From the NCBI GenBank assembly GCA_029780875.1, contig JAKOXU010000088.1, positions 1 to 33,089 on the forward strand: a DNA stretch of 33,089 nucleotides. Direction: 5' to 3'. Below are positions 17,324 through 24,788 of the stretch, one piece after another (the first letter of the stretch is position 1; each line of letters starts with the position of its first letter). This DNA is from Bacillota bacterium (GTDB lineage Bacteria; Bacillota; Clostridia; Oscillospirales; Acutalibacteraceae). Both the position numbers and the translations under genes were made by a program. The notes under the pieces were generated by a model, which worked only from the letters and a program-made list of their open reading frames with translations, had not been told where the DNA came from and did not search any database.

Positions 17324-17336
17324 GGTAAATTTAAGA
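17317..17336 (+). promoter_or_regulatory. Direct repeat, candidate response-regulator binding site
   Basis: AATTTAAGG at 17317-17325 and AATTTAAGA at 17328-17336 repeat with an 11-bp period, that is TTTAAG-N5-TTTAAG, the layout recognised by dimers of OmpR-family regulators. The kinase stop codon lies within the first copy. An extended -10 candidate (TGATAAAAT, with TAAAAT at 17368-17373) lies about 32 nt downstream. Confidence 0.45.
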
Positions 17337-17342
17337 TTCATA

Positions 17343-17404
17343 TCAGCTGTATGACAGGTTCGATTGATAAAATAAAAACGAACCTGAAATACAGCTGATT
17401 TTTT
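17343..17404 (+). terminator. Long hairpin terminator after the two-component operon
   Basis: TCAGCTGTAT / ATACAGCTGA (10 bp), a 2x2 internal mismatch, then CAGGTTCG / CGAACCTG (8 bp) with a 16-nt A-rich loop, followed by six T. It begins 19 nt after the kinase stop and separates the kinase from the accessory cluster. The loop itself contains the extended -10-like TGATAAAAT. Confidence 0.9.
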
Positions 17405-17419
17405 ATAAGGAGGGTTAGC

Positions 17420-17461
17420 ATGACACAAATAATTATCTCGGGAACAAACCCCAGCCTTTAG
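17420..17461 (+). CDS. Possible 13-aa leader peptide
   Basis: A 13-codon ORF (MTQIIISGTNPSL) with an excellent ribosome-binding site (AAGGAGGG, 6 nt before ATG) lies just after the terminator and 42 nt before the methyltransferase. Its start region GCATGAC (17418-17424) can pair with GTCATGC (17474-17480). The latter overlaps a competing hairpin AGGCA (17460-17464) / TGCCT (17478-17482) just upstream of the methyltransferase ribosome-binding site. This resembles translational attenuation leaders, but nothing here proves that the peptide is made. Confidence 0.35.
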   Translation: MTQIIISGTNPSL

Positions 17462-17503
17462 GCAAATACAAAAGTCATGCCTGTAACAAAGAGGTGACAA
17501 AAA

Positions 17504-18055
17504 ATGAAGCACGAGCCTACCCCTTTAGAGATATTTCTGACAAAACTCGCCTTTCTCCTTTACGGCAAGTCAGTCTACAAGGCATTCTCGGACCGGCTGC
17601 CCCTTAATGGCGATGAGCAGGTGCTCGATTTCGGATGCGGCATGGGAACGGTAGCTTTTTATGTCGCAAAGAAAATACCCCGGGGGCATCTGACCTGCCT
17701 TGACATTTCCCGGCGATGGCTAAAAACCTGCCGCAAAACCCTTCGCGGCTATAAAAACATCAGTTTTCTGTCAGGCGAATCCCAACCGCCAACAAAAGAC
17801 AGCTTTGATGTGGCCTACTGCCACTTCGTGCTGCACGACATCCCGGAAAGGGAATTGGAAAAAGTAATCCCTGCACTGGCAGGAGCGCTAAAATCCGGCG
17901 GCGCATTGGTTTTCCGTGAACCCTTTAAAGAAACAAAAAAGATAGCCCTTATCAAATCCCTGGCGGAACAAAACAGGCTGATTCCCAAAGATAGCCGCAT
18001 CACCGATGTCCCATTAATGGGAAATTCCCTGGAATGCATATACATTAAACAATAA
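17504..18055 (+). CDS. Class I SAM-dependent methyltransferase
   Basis: Small Rossmann-fold methyltransferase, 183 aa. Motif I is VLDFGCGMG (residues 40-48); the motif II acidic residue is D67 in LTCLDIS; motif IV-like FDVAYCHFVLHDIP spans 101-114; and the SGGALVFREPF strand spans 131-141. The pattern is of the UbiE/Methyltransf_11/25 group, so a small molecule or lipid substrate is likelier than rRNA, but the substrate cannot be told. The ATG follows GAGGTG at 7 nt. It is the first gene of a + strand cluster with the hydrolase 12 nt downstream, behind a terminator and a possible leader ORF. It is shorter than many family members because the region beyond the core fold is reduced. Confidence 0.88.
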   Translation: MKHEPTPLEIFLTKLAFLLYGKSVYKAFSDRLPLNGDEQVLDFGCGMGTVAFYVAKKIPRGHLTCLDISRRWLKTCRKTLRGYKNISFLSGESQPPTKDSFDVAYCHFVLHDIPERELEKVIPALAGALKSGGALVFREPFKETKKIALIKSLAEQNRLIPKDSRITDVPLMGNSLECIYIKQ

Positions 18056-18067
18056 TGGAGGTGTACC

Positions 18068-19273
18068 ATGCTTCAGATAATGCTTTTTCTCATACTAACT
18101 GTTTTATCAGTCATTTCCCTTGTTGTACTCCTTATCCTGACGGCTTATTGCGCCATTCTCGGCATTAAGAAAAAAATAACCCCCAAACATCTGATCCGCC
18201 TGAAAAAAGCAATGATATTCGTCGCCGTGGCCGTGATATTGAACGCGGGGCTCATCACCCTTTCCCAGCTTACCGCCTCAACCCCCCGCATTGTCGATGA
18301 AAGCGGAAACACGCCCCAAAACAGCATTGCAGAGCTGACAGAACTTGAGCTAAACGGCAGAAAACAATGGATAAGCATACGAGGCTGGGACAAATCCGCC
18401 CCTGTCCTGCTTTTCCTGGCAGGCGGCCCCGGCGGCACCCAAATGGCAGCGGTACGGCACGAGTTAAAAGAGCTTGAAAAACATTTTGTGGTCGTCAACT
18501 GGGATCAGCCCGGCTCCGGAAAATCCTATTATGCCGAGAAAATAAAAAACATCACTGCCCAAACCTATATTCAGGATGGCCACGCCCTGACGGAATATTT
18601 AAAGAAACGCTTTTCCCGGGAAAAAATCTATCTAATGGGCGAATCATGGGGCAGCGCACTGGGCATTTTCCTTGTCCATAATTACCCGGAGTCCTATCAC
18701 GCATTTATCGGCACAGGCCAAATGATAGACTTTGCCGAAACCGAGCGGATAGACTACGCAAAGGCTATGGAAATAGCGCAATCCAAGGGCAATACTGCTC
18801 TCATAAAGCGGCTCAATGCAAACGGCGAGCCGCCCTATTACGGAAACAATGTAACATGGAAAAGCGCGGTTTACCTAAACTACTTGAGCGCCTACATGGC
18901 AAACAATCCCGAAATCCACAACCCGGGCTACAATACCATTCGTGACATCGCCTCCTCCGAATACGGACTCCTCGATAAAATCAACTTTTTCCGGGGCATT
19001 ATAAACACCTATAACCATGTCTACCAACAGCTTTATACCATCGACATGAGAAAAGATTACACCAAACTCGAAATGCCCGTCTATTTCTTCTTGGGCAGGC
19101 ACGATGTCAATGCCCCAACGGTGCTGGTAGAGGAATATTTCCAAATTTTGGAGGCGCCCGATAAAAAAATAGTATGGTTTGAGCATTCCGGCCACAGCCC
19201 ATGGATTAACGAGCCGGCAAAGTTCGTCAAGGAGGTCTTAACATGCTTTTTAGAAAACAAAACGGTAAAATAA
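18068..19273 (+). CDS. Membrane-anchored alpha/beta hydrolase (S33-like)
   Basis: 401-aa protein with two N-terminal hydrophobic helices (about residues 3-26 and 50-70), then an alpha/beta-hydrolase domain likely outside the membrane. The oxyanion segment LAGGPGG and WDQPGSGKS resemble proline iminopeptidase (peptidase S33). The nucleophile is S193 in GESWGS, with candidate acid D346 (GRHDVNAP) and base H376 (HSGHSPW), so the triad appears complete. Substrate is unknown: an aminopeptidase or an esterase are both possible. The ATG has GGAGGTG 6 nt upstream, 12 nt after the methyltransferase. The 3' end overlaps the next gene by 31 nt and carries that gene's ribosome-binding site. Confidence 0.88.
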   Translation: MLQIMLFLILTVLSVISLVVLLILTAYCAILGIKKKITPKHLIRLKKAMIFVAVAVILNAGLITLSQLTASTPRIVDESGNTPQNSIAELTELELNGRKQWISIRGWDKSAPVLLFLAGGPGGTQMAAVRHELKELEKHFVVVNWDQPGSGKSYYAEKIKNITAQTYIQDGHALTEYLKKRFSREKIYLMGESWGSALGIFLVHNYPESYHAFIGTGQMIDFAETERIDYAKAMEIAQSKGNTALIKRLNANGEPPYYGNNVTWKSAVYLNYLSAYMANNPEIHNPGYNTIRDIASSEYGLLDKINFFRGIINTYNHVYQQLYTIDMRKDYTKLEMPVYFFLGRHDVNAPTVLVEEYFQILEAPDKKIVWFEHSGHSPWINEPAKFVKEVLTCFLENKTVK

Positions 19274-19692
19274 AGAGCATTCAAAATACCCGTTCCATCC
19301 TTCTCCTGCCCCTTGTGCTTATTCTTATGGCAATTTCCGCTTGCGCCGTAATAAAGGGCATCATTATTATTAATGAAAACCCAAACGGAACGGGATTTAC
19401 AATTGATCTCAAGGAGTGGAGCTCAAAAAGCAAGTGTCAAATGTCCCTTAACAAAGGTGACGAACTGCAAATTGAAGTTATCCGCGAAAAGGGAGAAATC
19501 GCCCTTCAAATCAAAGGCAATAAAGGCAGTGAACCATACACGGGAAACAACCTCAAATCAGGCATATTCACTGTAACGGTATCCGAAACCGACAATTATG
19601 ACATTCACATCACCGGCAACGACGCAACAGCAAAAATTATAATCAAAAATCCAAAGGGCAGCGCCAATAACGGCACAAAACCCATCAAGTAA
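19243..19692 (+). CDS. Small putative lipoprotein, unknown function
   Basis: 149-aa protein with a basic N terminus, a hydrophobic stretch (ILLLPLVLILMAISAC) ending in a lipobox-like ISAC, and a roughly 110-residue beta-rich exported part without cysteines. The segment KGDELQIEVIREKGEIALQI followed by YDIHITGNDATAKI looks like a small beta-sandwich of the kind seen in bacterial exported domains. I do not recognise a named family. The ATG lies inside the end of the hydrolase gene behind AAGGAGG, so it is probably translationally coupled to it. It is the third gene of the methyltransferase-hydrolase cluster and may act with the hydrolase at the outer face of the membrane; that is inference. Confidence 0.75.
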   Translation: MLFRKQNGKIKSIQNTRSILLLPLVLILMAISACAVIKGIIIINENPNGTGFTIDLKEWSSKSKCQMSLNKGDELQIEVIREKGEIALQIKGNKGSEPYTGNNLKSGIFTVTVSETDNYDIHITGNDATAKIIIKNPKGSANNGTKPIK

Positions 19693-19724
19693 AAAACTTG
19701 CCAATTATTTTGGAGGTGTAGTAT

Positions 19725-20144
19725 ATGTATAAAACGAAAAAACAATATTTAATCGTACAATTACTGTTATTCTCCCTCGGTTTTGTCTTGACTCTCATAA
19801 GGTGGCTGAATGCTTTCAACAGTGATTTGGTAGTAATCAATCCCGAAATCACATCTCACATAACAAATTTCTCATTAAGCCTCCTTACCTATCTTGCAAT
19901 AGGTTCGCTGTGGCTGGCACTTGGATTGAAATTCCGTTTTGCAGCTGCCTTGGGTGCCTTTATGATTGCGGCAAACTTCATTTGCGAAACATTATTGAGC
20001 AGCATTAACACGACAGATATAATTGACGCCATTTACGGCACCGTCGGAGTCATCCTTGCATTTATATATTTCTACTTCGCGAGCCGCTACGGGTTAATAA
20101 AAAACAGTCCCGACGATAAGCAATTAGAAAAGTCAAAAAACTAA
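19725..20144 (+). CDS. Small four-helix membrane protein, unknown function
   Basis: 139-aa hydrophobic protein with four predicted membrane helices: about residues 8-26, 49-70, 73-92 and 103-121. A short charged tail (DDKQLEKSKN) follows. No catalytic motif or named family is recognised. The ATG has TGGAGGTG 7 nt upstream, 32 nt after the lipoprotein gene, which makes it the fourth and last gene of the cluster. A hairpin follows about 45 nt after the stop. Its place suggests a role in the same envelope-related function. Confidence 0.75.
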   Translation: MYKTKKQYLIVQLLLFSLGFVLTLIRWLNAFNSDLVVINPEITSHITNFSLSLLTYLAIGSLWLALGLKFRFAAALGAFMIAANFICETLLSSINTTDIIDAIYGTVGVILAFIYFYFASRYGLIKNSPDDKQLEKSKN

Positions 20145-20189
20145 CCCATTTTGATGGACACCCATAATAGCTTGTATACACACCACAAA

Positions 20190-20228
20190 AGCGCCGATGC
20201 GGCGGAGTATTCTCCCCCCATCGGCGCT
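20190..20228 (+). terminator. GC-rich hairpin after the accessory cluster
   Basis: AGCGCCGATG / CATCGGCGCT forms a perfect 10-bp stem with an inner GGAG-TATT-CTCC hairpin. Only GCATTTTGC follows, so the T tract is weak. It is probably the cluster's terminator and may also serve a - strand transcript of the pseudogene. Confidence 0.65.
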
Positions 20229-20279
20229 GCATTTTGCATATAAGGCCCCTCTATCGTCGGCCAAACACATAAATTTATA

Positions 20280-20824
20280 TCATTGAGGATAACCCGATCC
20301 GATTATCTTCGCCTTAATAATCTCTCCATCACCCGAGTCAATTTCATATCTCTCATTAAACTCAATCCCTGCGACAACATACTCACCCAAATCATTTTCA
20401 GAGGAATACTCGACACGCAAAATCCCGTCTTTCTTTAGAATAAATTCTGCAATAGAACAGTAAAAGAAGTCGCTGCCAAAAAGCCACTAACCACCCAATT
20501 CCGTAAAAGAAGCGACAAAAGCGGCATTTCCATACACAAAATATCAAAATAATTACTAAAATCTATATCCCATGAATATTCGCCTTTGCTACTACAGTGT
20601 CATAATGCCATATCCGCATCTAAACATCTCCAAAATACTCCGCTTTTGTTATGCAAAGACCATCAAAAAATTATAACCCAAGCATTCACAAAATCCCCTC
20701 TTATTATTGATTATGCGAATATCATGGGAAAATCAAGTAAAACCCCATTAAGTTTATCAAAATTTTTAAAAAATTTCACGCTAATGCCGGATTCACAAGC
20801 TCTCTTAATAGTGTCCGGCATCAT
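20280..20824 (-). pseudogene. Decayed gene with three in-frame stops and one frameshift
   Basis: Reading the - strand from ATG at 20824 gives MMPDTIKRACESGISVKFF and about 180 codons, interrupted by TAA (near 20712), TGA (near 20664) and TGA (near 20604). The frame then shifts at an A5 run (20478-20482; T5 on the coding strand). After it, WLFGSDFFYCSIAEF and ILKKDGILRVEYSSENDLGEY continue to a TGA at 20280-20282. Adding one T to the run restores the frame. The conceptual protein is aromatic- and acid-rich; I do not recognise its family, though such composition is seen in small immunity-type proteins. No good ribosome-binding site lies upstream. The + strand ORF at 20586-20828 is a shadow of this remnant. 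Confidence 0.7.
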
Positions 20825-21172
20825 CTAATACTTATACCGCCATCCGACAGCCCCGTTTTACATACTTCTCAATAACTTCAGGATAAGTTTACATAATTCC
20901 CGCTTTCCACCAAACCCTCAAGGCAATCTGCATTTGTTGCCTTTTTTGCCCCATCGTTATTGTGTCGCAACTATTAAGGTCGTGTAAAATTTTTAAATTC
21001 GCCGTTAAGCCAAGCCAAAAAACGCACCATTTACGGCGCGAAAAATTTATGATATATTTTTACAAAGCATAAAAATCCATTTAACGGAAAACACCCTCCC
21101 CATGGCAAAATAAATATTTACCCGAACAACCGGCGAATCTCTCACCAACTCTTTTATTAGGAGATGCAGACA
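20825..21172. other. AT-rich intergenic region before the tfoX-like gene
   Basis: No intact gene is seen. A hairpin AAGGCAA / TTGCCTT with a T run (20920-20947) looks like a + strand terminator with no gene to serve. Around 20993-21052 an imperfect inverted repeat (CGCCGTTAA / TTTACGGCG flanked by AAATTTTT / AAAAATTT) occurs in AT-rich DNA that may hold the promoter of the next gene. A short open stretch on the - strand (EVIEKYVKRGCRMAV, about 20840-20890) could be another gene remnant. Confidence 0.5.
20920..20947 (+). terminator. Orphan Rho-independent terminator
   Basis: A 7-bp stem AAGGCAA / TTGCCTT with a 10-nt loop is followed by a T run. No + strand gene lies upstream nearer than 20144, so it may be left from a lost gene. 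Confidence 0.6.
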
Positions 21173-21439
21173 ATGGGAAACCTCACCAAACTGCCCAACA
21201 TAGGCGCCGAATTGGAAAAACAGCTTAATAACGCCGGCATCACAACAGAAGAAGACTTAAGAAAGGCAGGCAGCCGCGAGGCTTGGCTTCGCATCAAAAT
21301 GCACGACCCTTCCGCCTGCTATATGCGCCTTTGCTCCTTGGAAGGGGCAATTCAAGGCATCCGCTGGCACAGTTTAGACAGCGAAACCAAAGAATCCCTC
21401 AAGGAATTCTATAACACCCGCAAAACCAAAAATAAATAA
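21173..21439 (+). CDS. TfoX C-terminal domain protein
   Basis: 88-aa protein consisting of a single TfoX C-terminal domain, a helix-hairpin-helix-like fold (LTKLPNIGAELEKQLNNAGI, then EEDLRKAGSREAWLRIK and CYMRLCSLEGAIQGIRWHSL). Full TfoX/Sxy regulators carry an additional N-terminal domain that is absent here, and stand-alone versions are common in Firmicutes. The ORF track's ATG at 21164 overlaps the ribosome-binding site TTAGGAGA; the ATG at 21173 is correctly spaced. Function is unproven; nucleic-acid or protein binding is plausible from the fold. It precedes the DUF1697 gene by 86 nt on the same strand. Confidence 0.85.
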   Translation: MGNLTKLPNIGAELEKQLNNAGITTEEDLRKAGSREAWLRIKMHDPSACYMRLCSLEGAIQGIRWHSLDSETKESLKEFYNTRKTKNK

Positions 21440-21525
21440 CCCAAAATCGGTAAACTCCAACCCGTACAAAAAATTTTCCTTTCGTTCGCACCTACCCGCA
21501 AATAAAGAAAACGGAGGTGTCCGCC

Positions 21526-22074
21526 TTGGCAAAATATATCGCTTTACTCCGCGGGATAAATGTAGGCGGCAAAAACAGCATATCCATGAAAGACCTAAAA
21601 GCCGCCTTTGAGGAAAATGGCTTTGCCAATGTCACAACCTACATAAACAGCGGCAATGTCTTATTCGACTGGGATCAAACCGATGAAGCTTCGCTGTCCG
21701 AGTGCTGCGAAAAGATAATCGAAAAAAGCCTCGGCCTTTCCGTCCGCGTGACCATCATCACCGCGGAAAAGCTAAAGGCGGCCCTATCCCACGCCCCTTC
21801 ATGGTGGGGAGCCGACCCCGAAGAAAAACACAACGCCATATTCGTAATCCCTCCTGCCACCGCCGAGGAAGTAATTGCGGAAGTCGGGGAAATAAACCCC
21901 AAATACGAAAAACTTGACCTTTATGAAAATGTCATATTCTGGTCAGCCAGCTTTAAATACTTTTCCCGCACAAAATGGTCAAAAATAGTCGGCACAAAGG
22001 CATACCAAAATGTCACCATCCGCAACGCCAACACAACGAGGAAACTCTCGGAACTGGCATTTTCAAACAAATAG
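21526..22074 (+). CDS. DUF1697 family protein
   Basis: 182-aa protein of the DUF1697 family, recognised by the N-terminal block YIALLRGINVGGKNSISM followed by LKAAFEENGFANVTTYINSGNVLF, and by the C-terminal YFSRTKWSKIVGTKAYQNVTIRNANTTRKL. The function of the family is not established. The ORF track uses GTG at 21517, but that codon lies inside the SD sequence GGAGGTG. TTG at 21526 is 8 nt downstream of GGAGG and yields the usual N terminus, MAKYIALLRG. Length is normal (about 175-185 aa). It is followed by the PPDK-like gene after 50 nt. Confidence 0.9.
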   Translation: MAKYIALLRGINVGGKNSISMKDLKAAFEENGFANVTTYINSGNVLFDWDQTDEASLSECCEKIIEKSLGLSVRVTIITAEKLKAALSHAPSWWGADPEEKHNAIFVIPPATAEEVIAEVGEINPKYEKLDLYENVIFWSASFKYFSRTKWSKIVGTKAYQNVTIRNANTTRKLSELAFSNK

Positions 22075-22124
22075 CACCGCAAAGCAAAATCCAAATACAA
22101 AGCCCCACAGAAAAGAGGTGTCCC

Positions 22125-24674
22125 ATGAGCCTATACGACAAAGTCAGCACCGGCCTTAAAGGCTTCGACGAAGTAATCGACCACCTGCGCTTCGGCGACA
22201 ATGTGGTCTGGCAAGTGGAATCCATTTCGGACTATAAAAAAATGGCGGGCTGCTTCGCGAAAAGCGCCAAAGGGGAAAACATAAGGCTAATCTACATCCG
22301 TTTTGCCAACCACGAGCCCATACTGGACGAAAGCCACGGCATTAAAACCTACCATGTGGACGCCGGCAAAGGCTTTGAAAGCTTCGCCATGGAGATTCAC
22401 AACATCATAAAGCAAGAGGGCAAAAGGGCCTTCTATGTCTTCGACTGCCTCACGGACCTGCTGGAATACTGGCATTCCGATTTGATGATCGGCAATTTTT
22501 TTAAGGCCACCTGCCCTTACTTGTACGAGCTTGACACCGTCGCCTATTTCGCCCTAAAGCGCAACTTCCACACCTACAGCACCATCGCCAACATCCGGGA
22601 AACCACCCAGCTGCTCCTTGACCTATACAACATAAACGGCAAAACCTACATCCACCCCTTAAAAGTCTGGCAGCGCTATTCCCCCACCATGTTCTTCCCC
22701 CACTGTATCCGGGAAGAGGAGGCCATCTGCATAACCTCCAGCGCCGACGCCTCGGAACTCTTCAAAAGCATCCAGCGCGGCGAAATCCGCCTCGACTATT
22801 GGAACACCATCTTTAGCGACGCGAAAAAAACGCTGTCCGCACCCCTGAAGCTTCAGGAAGAAACAAAACGGCGCCTTATGTATATGCTCATAGGCAGCGA
22901 CTCCCGCATGTTTAACCTGTGCAACCGCTATTTTACCTTAAAAGACATCCTCGACATCGCCGCCAGGGAAATAGGCACCGGCTTTATCGGGGGCAAAAGC
23001 GTCGGCATGCTCCTCGCCCGAAAAATCTTGGAAGTGGAGGGTGGCGGCCGCTTTTCCGCCTGTTTGGAGCCCCACGATTCCTTTTACATCGGCGCCGATG
23101 TCTTTTACACCTACATTGTCCAAAACGGCTGGTGGCGGCTCCGCACAAAGCAAAAGACGCCCGAAGGCTATTTTAAATACGCGGCGGAACTTCGGGAAAA
23201 GCTGCTGCAGGGCACCTTCCCCAAGGACATTCAGGAACAATTCATGCAAATGCTGGAGTATTTCGGCCAATCCCCAATTATCGTGCGCTCGAGCTCCCTA
23301 CTTGAAGACAACTTCGGCAACGCCTTTGCCGGCAAATACGAAAGCGTCTTCTGCGTAAACCAAGGCACACCAAAGGAGCGCTACGAGTGCTTTGAGCAAG
23401 CCGTCCGCATCGTCTACGCCAGCACCATGAACGAAGACGCATTAAACTACCGCATGAACCGGGGCCTTGCCTACCAAGACGAGCAAATGGCAATATTGGT
23501 CCAGCGCGTGTCGGGCGACCGCCACGGGGACTGCTTCTTTCCCCACATTGCGGGCGTGGGCAACTCATCCAACCTGTATGTCTGGGACAGCAGCATTGAC
23601 ATGAGGGCGGGCATGCTCCGCCTTGTGCTCGGTTTAGGCACAAGGGCAGTGGACCGCACCGGCAAAGATTATGTAAAAATCATAACCCTCGACAACCCCC
23701 TCAGAACCCCCCCGGCGGATTACAGGGACCAGAAAAAATTCTCCCAGCACCGGGTGGATTTACTCTCCCTTTCAAACAACAGCCTCGAAACCAAAAACGC
23801 CGACGAGGTTTTGTCCCTTCACTTAAACACCGACAAAAGCCTGTTCGCCACCCCCGACTACGACACCGAGTCCCGCCTGCGGGAACTCGGCTACACAAAC
23901 TTAAAAACCCCATACCTTCTCGATTTCAAAAAGCTGCTGACAGACACCGATTTTGCCCCCCTTATGCGGGAGATTTTGGCCATCCTGTCAAAAGCCTACG
24001 ATTACCCCGTCGACATCGAGTTTACCGCAAACTTCGGCAAAGACAACAGCTACAAAATAAACCTCTTACAGTGCCGCCCCTTGCAGACCAAGGGCCTTGG
24101 CAAAACAGTCAAAATTCCGGAAATAAAGGACGAAAAAGACTGCCTCTTCTCAAGCAAAGGGGGCTTTATGGGCGGCAGCGTCCGCCTGCCCATCGACTAT
24201 GTCATACTGATAAAGGCAAGCACATATTTGAATTTAAGCGAGCAGGAAAAATACGAAGTGGCAAGGGCAATAGGCTCCATCAATAGTGAAATGGCGGGCA
24301 AAAACGCAATGCTCATCGGCCCGGGCCGCTGGGGCAGCACTACCCCCTCCCTCGGTGTCCCGGCACACTTTACGGAACTATCCAACATGAAGGTTCTGTG
24401 CGAATACGCTTCCAAAAAGGAAGGCTTTATGCCGGAACTGTCCTACGGAAGCCATTTCTTCCAAGACATCGTGGAATCGGAGATTTTCTATGTGGCCATT
24501 TTCGACGGGTACCAAGATGTAACCTTCAACCCCGACCGCGTACAGCAAAAGGAAAACTTGCTCACCGCTTTCCTGCCCGGCAGCGAAAAGCTCAAAGATG
24601 TAATCCATATCGCCGACACTCACGGCATGGAAATATACTCCGACATCGTCACCCAAAAAGTCCTCTGCCGCTAA
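22125..24674 (+). CDS. Degenerate KaiC-like domain fused to PPDK/PEP-synthase ATP-grasp domain
   Basis: 849-aa protein. Residues 1 to about 240 look like a KaiC/RecA-fold domain: STGLKGFDEVI resembles the KaiC opening and RAFYVFDCLTDLLEYW a Walker B strand. Where the P-loop should be it reads GDNVVWQVES, so ATP binding there is likely lost. Residues about 280-650 are the PPDK/PEP-synthase N-terminal ATP-grasp: FIGGKSVGM, IVRSSSLLEDN, and the terminal QCRPLQ. The phosphohistidine and PEP-binding domains of true PPDK are absent. A final 200 residues (GPGRWGSTTPSLGVP, YGSHFFQDI) form a tail I recall from PEP-synthase-like proteins with N-terminal signalling domains. The ATG at 22125 follows GAGGTG; the 50 extra codons in the ORF track overlap the DUF1697 gene. 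The reaction and partner are unknown. Confidence 0.85.
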   Translation: MSLYDKVSTGLKGFDEVIDHLRFGDNVVWQVESISDYKKMAGCFAKSAKGENIRLIYIRFANHEPILDESHGIKTYHVDAGKGFESFAMEIHNIIKQEGKRAFYVFDCLTDLLEYWHSDLMIGNFFKATCPYLYELDTVAYFALKRNFHTYSTIANIRETTQLLLDLYNINGKTYIHPLKVWQRYSPTMFFPHCIREEEAICITSSADASELFKSIQRGEIRLDYWNTIFSDAKKTLSAPLKLQEETKRRLMYMLIGSDSRMFNLCNRYFTLKDILDIAAREIGTGFIGGKSVGMLLARKILEVEGGGRFSACLEPHDSFYIGADVFYTYIVQNGWWRLRTKQKTPEGYFKYAAELREKLLQGTFPKDIQEQFMQMLEYFGQSPIIVRSSSLLEDNFGNAFAGKYESVFCVNQGTPKERYECFEQAVRIVYASTMNEDALNYRMNRGLAYQDEQMAILVQRVSGDRHGDCFFPHIAGVGNSSNLYVWDSSIDMRAGMLRLVLGLGTRAVDRTGKDYVKIITLDNPLRTPPADYRDQKKFSQHRVDLLSLSNNSLETKNADEVLSLHLNTDKSLFATPDYDTESRLRELGYTNLKTPYLLDFKKLLTDTDFAPLMREILAILSKAYDYPVDIEFTANFGKDNSYKINLLQCRPLQTKGLGKTVKIPEIKDEKDCLFSSKGGFMGGSVRLPIDYVILIKASTYLNLSEQEKYEVARAIGSINSEMAGKNAMLIGPGRWGSTTPSLGVPAHFTELSNMKVLCEYASKKEGFMPELSYGSHFFQDIVESEIFYVAIFDGYQDVTFNPDRVQQKENLLTAFLPGSEKLKDVIHIADTHGMEIYSDIVTQKVLCR

Positions 24675-24788
24675 CCCCCCAAAAACCCCCCGGAACAATC
24701 CGCAACCCAACGCATAAAATATAGCAAGAGTACAAATGACAAAGGCGTCATGCAAATGGCGCCTTATTCTTTTTCCCGGAGGGCATTT

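Noticed and set aside
20280-20824. TGA read as tryptophan or selenocysteine in the broken - strand gene
   Set aside because: A TAA stop and a homopolymer frameshift occur in the same frame, and other genes in the window use TGA as a stop; decay is simpler.
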